Source: an uncultured Limosilactobacillus sp. | GTDB taxonomy: Bacteria; Bacillota; Bacilli; Lactobacillales; Lactobacillaceae | Assembly: GCA_944326735.1 (NCBI GenBank) | Contig: CALVFC010000006.1 | Location: forward strand, 1-26,333 | DNA length: 26,333 bases | Direction of reading: 5' to 3' | Shown here: positions 1 through 6,928 of the stretch, in pieces | Numbering within the stretch: the first letter of the stretch is position 1 | How the letters are laid out: each line of letters starts with the position of its first letter | Made by a program: the position numbers and the translations under genes | Notes under the pieces: model-generated | What the model saw: only the letters and a program-made list of their open reading frames with translations | Told to the model about the DNA's origin: nothing | Databases searched by the model: none

Positions 1-13
1 GAGCCCCCGCAAG

Positions 14-63
14 GCTGATTAGGATAGTCACACCCGATTTATCGGTGTGAATGTCCAATCAGC
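14..63. other. Structured non-coding element of unknown class
   Basis: Positions 14-20 pair perfectly with 57-63. After a bulged A at 21, positions 22-24 pair with 54-56, and an inner 7-bp stem joins 28-34 to 44-50. The result is a long arm of about 17 pairs. No ORF of note covers 1-150, and the stretch is followed by the terminator at 115-150. It could be the 3' part of a structured RNA entering from the left edge and ending at that terminator, or a fragment of a leader. I could not match it to tmRNA, RNase P RNA, SRP RNA, 6S RNA or a T-box from memory. Confidence 0.4.
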
Positions 64-114
64 TACTGCCCACATTTCGACTCAACTGCATTAGAAGGCA
101 CAATTAAATCCACG

Positions 115-150
115 TAAAAAAGAGAACCTGCACGAGGTTCTCTTTTTTTG
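115..150. terminator. Bidirectional intrinsic terminator
   Basis: A 9-bp perfect stem (121-129 with 135-143) has a 5-nt loop. It is flanked by an A run on the left and a run of seven or more T on the right, so it can terminate in both directions. It lies just past the stop codon of the leftward ATPase gene and also closes anything transcribed rightward from the left edge. Confidence 0.85.
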
Positions 151-152
151 CA

Positions 153-2819
153 CTATTCAGTTTCGACTTTGCGTAGCCGGATGAACTTGTCTCCTTCGCT
201 GACAAACATGATCAGGCAGGAGAAGATCACAACGACCAACCATTCCATTGGACTAATTGCCGTTACCTTAAATGCAGTTTGCATAAATGGTACGTAAGTC
301 AGGATGAGTTGGAAGAGGATCATTAAGCCAATCATGCCCCATGCCTTGCCACTGATCGTCTTGATTTGTCCCAGGGCAGGCTGGTCAGTCCGAATGCTGA
401 AGAAGTAGAAGATCTTGCTGATAACGATTACGTTTACCATCATCGTTGTTGCGTTGATCGTATCGGCGCCTTGACCGATGAACCAGTAGTAACCGATCAG
501 GGCAAAGATGGCCATGAGGGCGGCAACGTAACCCATTTGGATGAGGTCGTGCCGGTTCATCAACCGTTGCGTCACTGGACGTGGTTCACGTTCCATGATG
601 CCTTCTTCCGCTTTTTCAAAGACGAAGGCAAATTGGATTGTGATTGCGGCGATCAAGTTGATCCAGAGCAATTGTGCTGGTTGCAGTGGCACTTGTTGGC
701 CGGTCAAAATCGAGAAAGCAACCACAAGTCCTTCGGCAAATGACGTTGGTAACAGGAAGAGGATACTCTTCTTAATGTTGTCGTAGATACGACGGCCTTC
801 CTTGATGACCGCCGCCATCGTTGCAAAATTATCGTTTCCAAGGATCATGTCAGCGGCGTCTTTAGCGACGTCCGTTCCCTTGATCCCCATTGCTACCCCA
901 ATATCAGCCTTCTTCAGTGCTGGTGCGTCATTGACCCCGTCACCAACCATGGCTGTGACCTGTTGTTTCTTCTGGAGGGCATCAATAATTTCCAACTTGT
1001 TTTGTGGGGTTGTCCGTGCAAAGACTTGGGTCCGTAAAGCCGTTTCTTGTTGCTCTTCCGGACTTAATTGATCCCACTGTGCACCAGTAATAGCGTGGAT
1101 TGGGCCGTTTGTTAAGCCTAGCTGTTGACCAATGGCCCGGGCAGTCTGGGGGTCATCACCCGTGATCATCTTGACGTGGACACCGGCTTGGTTCATCTGC
1201 TTGAGCGCTGTGATGACCTCTTCGCGTGGGGCATCTAGTAGGGCTGCTAATCCCAATAGGTGCACACCCTTGTAGAGTTGGTCATGATGAACTTCTGTTA
1301 GTTCAGGGCCTTCTACTGGCTGGTAACCAACCGCGATCACCCGTTTACCAGCTTGTGACCATTCATTCACCCGGTTCTGCCATTCTGCCTGGTCAAAGGA
1401 TGGATCAGCAATCGCCGCCATTTCAAAGAGCTTGTCAGGAGACCCCTTGACGAAGATAAACTGTTGACCAGTTTGTTGGTCTTGCGTTAATTCCGCAATG
1501 TAGCGGTAGTCAGAATCAAATGGTAAGAGGTCCAGTTTTTGGTAATGGGAGTGGTGATCAGCACCTAACGCCTTGTGGTATAACGTCAAGAAAGCACCAT
1601 CTGTAGGTTCACCATTGATTTGCCACTTGCCATCCTTTTCCGTTAACACGGTATCATTGGCCTGGAATCCAGCTTCTAAGAATAATTTGAGCAGATTTGT
1701 TAGTGGTGCTGGCTGATCATTAAGCATGATCTTTCCTTGAGGTGCGTAGCCAGTTCCAGAAACATCATAGTGGGTATTGCCAACCCAGAGTTCCACTGCC
1801 GACATTTCGTTCTTAGTCAGCGTTCCGGTCTTGTCGGTTGCAATCACGTCGACTGATCCCAATGTTTCAACGGCTGGCATTGACTTGATGATTGTCTGGT
1901 GCTGCTTGGCCATCTTGCTAATCCCGAAAGCTAAGATCACGGAAGTAATGGCTGGCAGCCCTTCCGGAATCGCACCTACGAGCATTGCCACAACAGCCAG
2001 CGCCAGTGCAGGCAGGGAGTAGATCTGGAGCATGAAGCCGACGATGAAAACAATCACCGAAGCGGTGATGGTGATGTAGGAAACCACCTTACCGACATTA
2101 TCAATTTCCCGGGTTAATAATGTCTTCTTTGGCTTGATGTGGGCCACTTCTTGGGAGATCTTCCCAATTTCAGTATCTTCCGCAGTGGCAATGACAATTC
2201 CCATCCCACTTCCGCTCGTTACCGAAGTGGATGCGTAAGCCATGTTTGTTCGTTCCGCCAATGGAATGTTGTCACCGGTTAAAGCATCGGCTGTCTTGGC
2301 CACGGAATTAGTTTCACCAGTTAAGGCGGATTCCTCAATCCGGAGGTTATCAGCGGAAACAATCCGCAAGTCGGCAGGAACGTTGTCACCGGCTTCTAGG
2401 AAGACAATATCACCAACTACTAAGTCTGCCGCCTCAATGTCTTGCCGTTCCTGGTCACGGTAAACGGTGGCGTTTTGGGCCATCATTTCCTTGATCTTAG
2501 CAAGGGCATTGGCAGCACTTGATTCTTGGAAGTAGCCAATCAGTGAGTTCAAAATGACCACGGCACCGATAACGATGGCATCAGTGTAGTGACCGATAAT
2601 GATCGTCAGTAGGGTGGCTACTAGTAAAATGTAGATCACAATGTTGTTAAACTGGCGCAAAAACATTTTCCACTTAGGGGTGGTTTTTGCTTCTAACACG
2701 TTGGGGCCGTTTTTAGCTAGCCTCGCCTGTGCTTCACTGGTGGATAGACCGTCAGTAAAGCTTGCCAGCTTATTCTGTTGCTTAATTTCATTCAGGGTAA
2801 GTTGGTATTGTTTTTTCAT
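153..2819 (-). CDS. P-type cation-transporting ATPase (P2-type)
   Basis: An 888-residue membrane pump that uses ATP to move cations. Visible in order: an N-terminal cation-ATPase domain (about 1-75), the actuator-domain TGET at 167-170, membrane segment M4 with PEGLP at 285-289, the phosphorylation motif DKTGTLT with Asp329, the nucleotide-domain KGSPD at 458-462, TGD at 553-555, and the hinge GDGVNDAP at 626-633. The C-terminal half carries the remaining membrane helices. This architecture is that of Ca2+/Na+,K+-type P2 ATPases and the length is normal. The predicted sixth segment reads NLIAAITIQFAFVFE (721-735). It lacks the Asp of the NLVTDGLPA motif in SERCA/PacL pumps, so Ca2+ specificity should not be assumed. 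A GAGGAGA ribosome site lies about 5 nt before the ATG. The gene is transcribed alone and ends at the terminator at 115-150. The ion transported is unknown. Confidence 0.93.
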   Translation of the reverse strand: MKKQYQLTLNEIKQQNKLASFTDGLSTSEAQARLAKNGPNVLEAKTTPKWKMFLRQFNNIVIYILLVATLLTIIIGHYTDAIVIGAVVILNSLIGYFQESSAANALAKIKEMMAQNATVYRDQERQDIEAADLVVGDIVFLEAGDNVPADLRIVSADNLRIEESALTGETNSVAKTADALTGDNIPLAERTNMAYASTSVTSGSGMGIVIATAEDTEIGKISQEVAHIKPKKTLLTREIDNVGKVVSYITITASVIVFIVGFMLQIYSLPALALAVVAMLVGAIPEGLPAITSVILAFGISKMAKQHQTIIKSMPAVETLGSVDVIATDKTGTLTKNEMSAVELWVGNTHYDVSGTGYAPQGKIMLNDQPAPLTNLLKLFLEAGFQANDTVLTEKDGKWQINGEPTDGAFLTLYHKALGADHHSHYQKLDLLPFDSDYRYIAELTQDQQTGQQFIFVKGSPDKLFEMAAIADPSFDQAEWQNRVNEWSQAGKRVIAVGYQPVEGPELTEVHHDQLYKGVHLLGLAALLDAPREEVITALKQMNQAGVHVKMITGDDPQTARAIGQQLGLTNGPIHAITGAQWDQLSPEEQQETALRTQVFARTTPQNKLEIIDALQKKQQVTAMVGDGVNDAPALKKADIGVAMGIKGTDVAKDAADMILGNDNFATMAAVIKEGRRIYDNIKKSILFLLPTSFAEGLVVAFSILTGQQVPLQPAQLLWINLIAAITIQFAFVFEKAEEGIMEREPRPVTQRLMNRHDLIQMGYVAALMAIFALIGYYWFIGQGADTINATTMMVNVIVISKIFYFFSIRTDQPALGQIKTISGKAWGMIGLMILFQLILTYVPFMQTAFKVTAISPMEWLVVVIFSCLIMFVSEGDKFIRLRKVETE

Positions 2820-2930
2820 TTGTTCTCCTCTGTGTGGGTTCGCATAAAGTGACTAGTTGCTCAGCAATGTGCTGGGTAAGAGCGACTTTAGTGTAAACTC
2901 ATGGTTTATCAGTCCTTCTTATCTTTGGTA

Positions 2931-2958
2931 AGGATATCGTATCATGATTGGACGTCAA
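2931..2958 (-). promoter_or_regulatory. Possible promoter of the P-type ATPase
   Basis: On the minus strand a TTGACG-like -35 (2953-2958) and TATCCT -10 (2931-2936) are spaced by 16 nt. The -10 match is only fair. Use of this promoter would give a leader of roughly 100 nt before the ATPase start. Confidence 0.35.
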
Positions 2959-3013
2959 AAATGGTCAAATTAAGGGATTCTTAAATACCTGTTCACAGTC
3001 TTTTTAGATCTGC

Positions 3014-3041
3014 TTAACTTCAAGATGAAATCGTTTACAAT
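3014..3041 (+). promoter_or_regulatory. Promoter of the diacetyl/acetoin reductase gene
   Basis: A TTAACT -35 (3014-3019) and TACAAT -10 (3036-3041) are separated by 16 nt. The -10 is overlapped by a cre sequence. The predicted transcript starts about 55 nt before the gene. Confidence 0.5.
3026..3039 (+). promoter_or_regulatory. Putative CcpA cre site
   Basis: The sequence TGAAATCGTTTACA, with the A just before it, fits the relaxed cre consensus WTGNAANCGNWNNCA completely. Against the stricter TGWAARCGYTWNCW it has one mismatch. It overlaps the proposed -10 box, a position at which CcpA normally represses. Binding is inferred, not shown. Confidence 0.6.
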
Positions 3042-3102
3042 GTCCATTAATGCTCATAAACTAAACAGTGTAGATGATGTTGCTTGAATATGAAGGGAAG
3101 TA

Positions 3103-3870
3103 ATGGATATGGCTAAAGTTGCAATGGTTACTGGTGCTGGTCAAGGAATTGGTGAAGCAATTGCCAAACGGTTGGCGAATGCCGGTTACGCAGTCGCTGT
3201 AGCTGATTTGAATACCGACAACGCCCAGCAAGTGGCAAATGAAATTAAGCAAGCGGGCGGGGATGCCCTTGCGGTAACGGTGAACGTTGCTGACCGTGAT
3301 CAAATGTTCTCCGCCGTTCAACAAACCGCTGACCACTTTGGCGGCTTTGATGTGCTGGTCAACAATGCTGGTCTGGGTCCGGTTACCCGGATTAAAGATG
3401 TCACACCAGAAATGTTTGATAAGGTAATGCATGTCAACGTCGCTGGTGATATGTGGGGAATTCAGGCTGCTCTGGAACAGTTTGAGAAGAAGCCTCGTCA
3501 AGGAAAGGAAGTTGTTGGTAAGATTATCAACGCCACTTCTCAAGCTGGTGTTCGTGGTAATAAGAACGAATTATTGTACTCGAGTACGAAGTTTGCTGTG
3601 CGGGGGATTACCCAAGTTGCTGCCCGGGACTTAGCAAAACAGGGGATCACTGTAAATGCCTATGCACCAGGGATCGTTGATACGCCAATGATGCGGAAGA
3701 TTGCTGAAGACCAAGGCCTCAAGATGAGCGACTATGAATCATTGATTGCTCTTGATAAACTGTCAGATCCAGATGACGTTGCTAAGGTTGTTGAGTTCCT
3801 GGCTTCAGATAAGGCAGACTACATTACCGGTCAAACCATTCTTTGTGATGGTGGGATGCAATTCGAATAG
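3103..3870 (+). CDS. butA: Diacetyl reductase ((S)-acetoin forming), SDR family
   Basis: A classical short-chain dehydrogenase of 255 residues that should reduce diacetyl to acetoin, and perhaps acetoin to 2,3-butanediol, with NADH. Seen: the Rossmann motif TGAGQGIG (10-17), an acidic Asp35 at the end of beta-2 that favours NAD(H), NNAG (87-90), catalytic Ser146, Tyr159 and Lys163 (YSSTK), and the APGIVDTPMM stretch typical of acetoin/diacetyl reductases. Two in-frame ATGs, at 3103 and 3109, follow GAAGGGA (3092-3098). The second (MAKVAMVTG...) matches the usual family N-terminus and has looser spacing, so it may be the true start. The gene is monocistronic, with a cre-overlapped promoter and its own terminator. 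Reducing pyruvate-derived diacetyl would regenerate NAD+. The family assignment is firm; the exact substrate is inferred. Confidence 0.9.
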   Translation: MDMAKVAMVTGAGQGIGEAIAKRLANAGYAVAVADLNTDNAQQVANEIKQAGGDALAVTVNVADRDQMFSAVQQTADHFGGFDVLVNNAGLGPVTRIKDVTPEMFDKVMHVNVAGDMWGIQAALEQFEKKPRQGKEVVGKIINATSQAGVRGNKNELLYSSTKFAVRGITQVAARDLAKQGITVNAYAPGIVDTPMMRKIAEDQGLKMSDYESLIALDKLSDPDDVAKVVEFLASDKADYITGQTILCDGGMQFE

Positions 3871-3877
3871 GATAAGC

Positions 3878-3915
3878 AAAAGGAGAAGCACCTTGATGAT
3901 GCTTCTCCTTTTTTC
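3878..3915. terminator. Intrinsic terminator between convergent genes
   Basis: A stem of about 13 bp (3878-3890 with 3900-3912) has a 9-nt loop. A T run follows on the + strand, and four T follow when read leftward. It ends the diacetyl reductase transcript and probably that of the convergent lipoprotein gene. Confidence 0.85.
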
Positions 3916-3940
3916 GTGATTAATTTGTCATGAGATGTGG

Positions 3941-4375
3941 TTAATTGGATGGAGTAAACGTATCGTTAACTCTTCCATTAGTTTCAGGCGCAGAAACTTC
4001 GGAATATGGTTGGGTAGTTCCATCATCCCATGTAACTGAACCATCGTAGTGAACGAAAGCACTGGTGTTAGTATCAGAACGTGAAACTTTAAATCCACCA
4101 TCGACCGGTGTCCCTGTCCAGACATCACCATCGGTAGCCATGGCATGAGCTACCAGACGGACAGCATCATTTGTACTATTAATAACGTGCTGTTCGCTGC
4201 TGGATTGACTACTGATTGATGAACTAGACTGGCTGCTTGAAGTAGTCTTGCTAGAACTGCTTTTTGCAATGCTCGTTTTGGAACTGCTATTGGCTGCTTC
4301 CTGATGGTTATTACCACAAGCGGCGAGGCCGATTCCTAACAAGGCTACCGATATCGATGCAATTACCTTTTTCAT
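3941..4375 (-). CDS. Small Ser-rich lipoprotein of unknown function
   Basis: A 144-residue predicted lipoprotein. Residues 1-19 form a signal peptide (MKK charged start, hydrophobic core) and the lipobox LAAC places the lipidated cysteine at position 20. A Ser/Thr-rich, probably disordered, linker (about 29-62) follows. A small C-terminal domain of about 80 residues is rich in Asp, Thr and aromatic residues (for example GDVWTGTPVDGGFKV). I do not recognise the domain. The linker-plus-domain layout fits a surface protein held off the membrane through the wall. A G-rich ribosome site (GGGGGG) precedes the ATG by about 6 nt. The gene has its own promoter and lies between the two SDR genes on the opposite strand. 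Confidence 0.85.
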   Translation of the reverse strand: MKKVIASISVALLGIGLAACGNNHQEAANSSSKTSIAKSSSSKTTSSSQSSSSISSQSSSEQHVINSTNDAVRLVAHAMATDGDVWTGTPVDGGFKVSRSDTNTSAFVHYDGSVTWDDGTTQPYSEVSAPETNGRVNDTFTPSN

Positions 4376-4403
4376 AATAATCCCCCCATAGTTACTGCAA
4401 TTG

Positions 4404-4432
4404 ATTATACGTGAGAGTAAACAGAATCACAA
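4404..4432 (-). promoter_or_regulatory. Promoter of the lipoprotein gene
   Basis: On the minus strand a TTGTGA -35 (4427-4432) and a perfect TATAAT -10 (4404-4409) are spaced 17 nt apart. The predicted start is about 20-25 nt upstream of the ATG. Confidence 0.65.
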
Positions 4433-4492
4433 TGACCATTGTGGCGGTGTCTCGTCTATCAAGTAAAAGTTTATTGACAATTAACCTTTGCT

Positions 4493-4522
4493 TTTACTAG
4501 TCCTTGTGACTTATTATATAAA
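4493..4522 (+). promoter_or_regulatory. Probable promoter of the alcohol dehydrogenase gene
   Basis: Overlapping -10-like sequences TATTAT (4512-4517) and TATAAA (4517-4522) lie about 18 nt downstream of TTTACT (4493-4498) and TTGCTT (4488-4493) respectively. Which pair is used is unclear. The cre site follows immediately. Confidence 0.45.
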
Positions 4523-4536
4523 TGTAAGCGTTACCA
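4523..4536 (+). promoter_or_regulatory. CcpA cre site
   Basis: TGTAAGCGTTACCA matches the cre consensus TGWAARCGYTWNCW at every position. It sits just downstream of the -10 box, over the expected transcription start, so CcpA bound here should repress. It ends 29 nt before the start codon. Confidence 0.8.
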
Positions 4537-4565
4537 TTACTTTGATTTAGAAAGGAAGCTATATT

Positions 4566-5303
4566 ATGGGTCAACTAGATGGAAAAGTTGCCATTGTCAC
4601 AGGTGCCGCTAAAGGATTCGGTTTAGCAACCACCAAGGCATTCGTTAACGAAGGTGCAAAAGTTGTAATGACCGACGTTGACGACAAGGAAGGCCAAAAA
4701 CAAGCTGCCGAAATTGGTGACAAGGTTATCTTTATTAAGCAAGATGTTTCTAAGGAAGAAGAATGGCCACAAGTATTTGAAAAGGCAGAACAAACCTTTG
4801 GACCAGTTGACGTTCTATTGAACAACGCTGGGATTCTGATCTTTGATAACGCTGAAACGTTCAAGTTGGACGACTTCCACAAGATTTTGTCCGTTGACCT
4901 AGACGGGGTGGTCTTAGGACAAAAGTACGGTATCCAACACATGAAGGAACATGGAGGCTCAATTATTAACCTTTGTTCCATTGCCGGCCTGATCGGTATT
5001 CCAAACCTGTTCTCATACAATGCCGGTAAGGGTGCCGTTCGTCTGATTACTAAGTCTGCCGCATTATACTGCTGCGAAAAGAAGTACCCAATCCGGATTA
5101 ACTCTGTCCACCCTGGGTACGCCCACACCCCAATGGTTGATGCTTATCCAGAAATGCGTCAATCACTAGAAGCATTGCACCCAATGGGCCGGTTAGGAAG
5201 TGCTGACGAAATTGCCAACATGTGTGTATTCTTGGCATCTGACAAGGCGTCATTCTCCACCGGTTCAGAGTTCGTCACTGATGGTGGTTACACTGCTCAA
5301 TAA
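4566..5303 (+). CDS. NAD-type (R)-specific alcohol dehydrogenase-like SDR
   Basis: A 245-residue short-chain dehydrogenase that resembles the Lactobacillus brevis/kefiri (R)-specific alcohol dehydrogenase in register and in its C-terminal GGYTAQ. In that family the last Gln helps bind a structural Mg2+. Seen: TGAAKGFG (12-19), where Phe replaces the usual Ile; NNAG (86-89); catalytic Ser138, Tyr151 and Lys155 (YNAGK); and HPGYAHTPMVD (182-192). At the cofactor-selecting positions it has Asp37-Val38, where the NADP-dependent L. brevis enzyme has Gly37-Arg38, so NAD(H) is the likely cofactor. It probably reduces small ketones or aldehydes, but the natural substrate is unknown. An AAAGGAAG ribosome site precedes the ATG. 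The gene is monocistronic under a cre-controlled promoter and ends at the 5319-5347 terminator. Confidence 0.9.
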   Translation: MGQLDGKVAIVTGAAKGFGLATTKAFVNEGAKVVMTDVDDKEGQKQAAEIGDKVIFIKQDVSKEEEWPQVFEKAEQTFGPVDVLLNNAGILIFDNAETFKLDDFHKILSVDLDGVVLGQKYGIQHMKEHGGSIINLCSIAGLIGIPNLFSYNAGKGAVRLITKSAALYCCEKKYPIRINSVHPGYAHTPMVDAYPEMRQSLEALHPMGRLGSADEIANMCVFLASDKASFSTGSEFVTDGGYTAQ

Positions 5304-5318
5304 CATAACAACTCCTGA

Positions 5319-5347
5319 AGGCGTCAGCATTGGTTGGCGCCTTTTTG
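5319..5347 (+). terminator. Intrinsic terminator of the alcohol dehydrogenase gene
   Basis: A 10-bp stem with two G-T pairs (5319-5328 with 5333-5342) has a 4-nt loop and is followed by TTTTT. It is separate from the next hairpin, which serves the convergent permease. Confidence 0.85.
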
Positions 5348-5350
5348 AGC

Positions 5351-5386
5351 AAAAAAAACGGCTAGTGCACAGCGCACTAACCGTTT
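5351..5386 (-). terminator. Intrinsic terminator of the amino acid permease gene
   Basis: Arms 5356-5368 and 5374-5386 pair over 13 positions with one mismatch around a 5-nt loop. Read on the minus strand, the stem is followed by a run of eight T (the A run at 5351-5358). It lies just past the permease stop codon. Confidence 0.85.
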
Positions 5387-5392
5387 AATTAT

Positions 5393-6787
5393 TTAATCAG
5401 TCTTCTTATTTAACTTACTGTGACGGTAGCCATACGTGAAGTAGATGATCAAGCCGATCACGAACCAAATTCCGGCACCAATGTAAGTTTCCATCTTCAG
5501 TTGGGTCATCATGGCTAAGCAAACCAAACCGGAAAGAATCGGTAAGACCGGGTATAGTGGCACCTTGAAGCCGCCACGGTTACCAATGTCAGACCGCTTC
5601 CGTAAAGGAATGATCCCAAATGAAACCAGCGTGAAGGCGAACAATGTCCCGATGTTAACCAGACTCGTTAATTGATCCAGTGAGACCAGTCCACCCATGA
5701 TGGCGATGATAATAGCGACAATCCACAGGGAAATTTCTGGTGAATGACTCTTCTTATCTAACTTTCCTAAGAAAGCAGGAAGTAATCCATCACGGCCAAT
5801 CGCGTAAATTAACCGCGAACTGGAGTAGATCATTGCGACCATCATGGTGAACATCCCGATCAGGGCCCCAATTGATAAGAGACCTGCTAGCCAGTCTTGA
5901 TGAACCAACATTAGAGCGTATGAAACGGGGTTAGCTACGTCCAACTTCTTGTAAGGGACCATCCCCGTCAGGACAATCGCCACACCCATGTAAAGGACAG
6001 CAACGACGCCAAGCGTTCCGATGATTCCTAGTGGCATGTTCTTCTTAGGGTTCTTAACTTCGGCTGCTGATGATGAAACACAGTCGAAACCTAAGTAGGC
6101 GAAGAACCCGGTCGTTGCCCCGTGAATCACACCGCTCATGTGGTATGGCAAGAATGGATGGTAGTTCTTCGGCTTGATGAAGAACAGCCCAGCAACAATA
6201 AATACTAAAATAATTGCAACTTTGATTACGACGGCAATGTTGTTAACCCGAACAGAGGTCTTCATTCCTCGTGATAGGAGGACGGTAATCAATAAGACAA
6301 TGATTACCGCAACAATGTTGATGTATGTGCCGTGTGCGGGGTCAAATGGACCCGATAATGCTTTTGGAATTTTGATTCCAAAGCTCTCAATAAAGGAATT
6401 AAAGTAGGCTGCCCACCCTGTCGAAACGGAAGCAACTGCTAGCATATATTCCAAAATTAGCGCCCAGCCTAAGAGCCAGCCGAAAAATTCGCCGAACACC
6501 ACGTTACCATATGAATAAGCACTACCGGCAACCGGTAACGCTGACGCAAATTCGGCGTAACACATCGCTGCTAAGGCACAAACGAGCGCGGACAAGAGGA
6601 AGGACAAGGTCACCCCTGGTCCAGCTTGCGTTGCTGCGATTGTTCCTGGCAAAATGAAAATCCCGGTTCCAATCACGGTCCCAATCCCGATCGCCATCAG
6701 ATCGCGGGCATTCATTGATTTCACAAAGAGCTTGTCTTCACCTAAGTATCGATCAAGACTTTCTTTGCGCAGAATGTTTAAGCCCAT
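5393..6787 (-). CDS. APC-superfamily amino acid permease
   Basis: A 464-residue secondary transporter with about 12 membrane helices, resembling the cationic amino acid transporter (CAT/YfnA-like) branch of the APC superfamily. The unwound TM1 motif GIGTVIGTGIF (34-44), which binds the substrate carboxylate in this fold, is intact. The conserved TM6 and following loop FFAYLGFDCVSSSAAEVKNP (228-247) is also intact. The length is normal. An AGGTGG ribosome site lies roughly 8-13 nt before the ATG, and the C-terminus is short and basic. It imports or exchanges amino acids; which ones cannot be read from the sequence. It is transcribed alone, divergent from the Nudix operon, with an imperfect palindrome (6818-6852) in the shared upstream region. 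Confidence 0.9.
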   Translation of the reverse strand: MGLNILRKESLDRYLGEDKLFVKSMNARDLMAIGIGTVIGTGIFILPGTIAATQAGPGVTLSFLLSALVCALAAMCYAEFASALPVAGSAYSYGNVVFGEFFGWLLGWALILEYMLAVASVSTGWAAYFNSFIESFGIKIPKALSGPFDPAHGTYINIVAVIIVLLITVLLSRGMKTSVRVNNIAVVIKVAIILVFIVAGLFFIKPKNYHPFLPYHMSGVIHGATTGFFAYLGFDCVSSSAAEVKNPKKNMPLGIIGTLGVVAVLYMGVAIVLTGMVPYKKLDVANPVSYALMLVHQDWLAGLLSIGALIGMFTMMVAMIYSSSRLIYAIGRDGLLPAFLGKLDKKSHSPEISLWIVAIIIAIMGGLVSLDQLTSLVNIGTLFAFTLVSFGIIPLRKRSDIGNRGGFKVPLYPVLPILSGLVCLAMMTQLKMETYIGAGIWFVIGLIIYFTYGYRHSKLNKKTD

Positions 6788-6817
6788 CTTTTATCCCACC
6801 TTTGCTATAATATAGTT

Positions 6818-6852
6818 CGGTAAACAGGTTAATATAATAAACTTGATTACCG
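6818..6852. promoter_or_regulatory. Imperfect palindrome between divergent genes
   Basis: A 35-bp sequence centred on 6835 pairs at 14 of 17 positions (one a G-T pair), with outer arms CGGTAA and TTACCG exact. It sits between the permease and Nudix starts. It could be an operator for a dimeric regulator or an RNA hairpin in the permease leader. Confidence 0.4.
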
Positions 6853-6872
6853 TATACCAACAACAATACAGT
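6843..6872 (+). promoter_or_regulatory. Possible promoter of the Nudix operon
   Basis: TTGATT (6843-6848) is followed after 18 nt by TACAGT (6867-6872). A perfect TATAAT at 6806-6811 also lies upstream but has no good -35. Either could serve the Nudix gene. Confidence 0.35.
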
Positions 6873-6928
6873 TAATAAAATTAAAAGTCAATGAGAAACA
6901 TTAATTATTTTTAAGGAGGAACCTAATA

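Larger units (their letters stand above)
2820..3102. other. Divergent intergenic region
   Basis: This region separates the leftward ATPase from the rightward diacetyl reductase. It holds the ATPase leader with nested inverted repeats (outer 6-bp arms 2845-2850 and 2885-2890; inner cagca/tgctg at 2862-2866 and 2870-2874), a weak leftward promoter, and the rightward promoter with its cre site. I see no additional gene in it. Confidence 0.6.
4376..4565. other. Divergent intergenic region with two promoters
   Basis: A leftward promoter for the lipoprotein gene (4404-4432) lies here, together with a rightward promoter and cre site for the alcohol dehydrogenase (about 4493-4536). A lone TTGACA at 4474-4479 has no well-spaced -10 partner. 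Confidence 0.6.

Noticed and set aside
3061..3543. Minus-strand ORF of 160 codons opposite the diacetyl reductase
   Set aside because: Antisense shadow spanning the real gene's promoter and start; no family motif and no ribosome site.
3928..4146. Second minus-frame ORF over the lipoprotein 3' end, suggesting a frameshift
   Set aside because: The lipoprotein frame is intact from lipobox to stop and ends cleanly before a terminator; the other frame shows no continuing homology.
4571..5128. Long minus-strand ORF (185 codons) opposite the alcohol dehydrogenase
   Set aside because: It lies fully antisense to a clear SDR gene, has no ribosome site or recognisable motif, and such shadows are expected from the codon use of the real gene.
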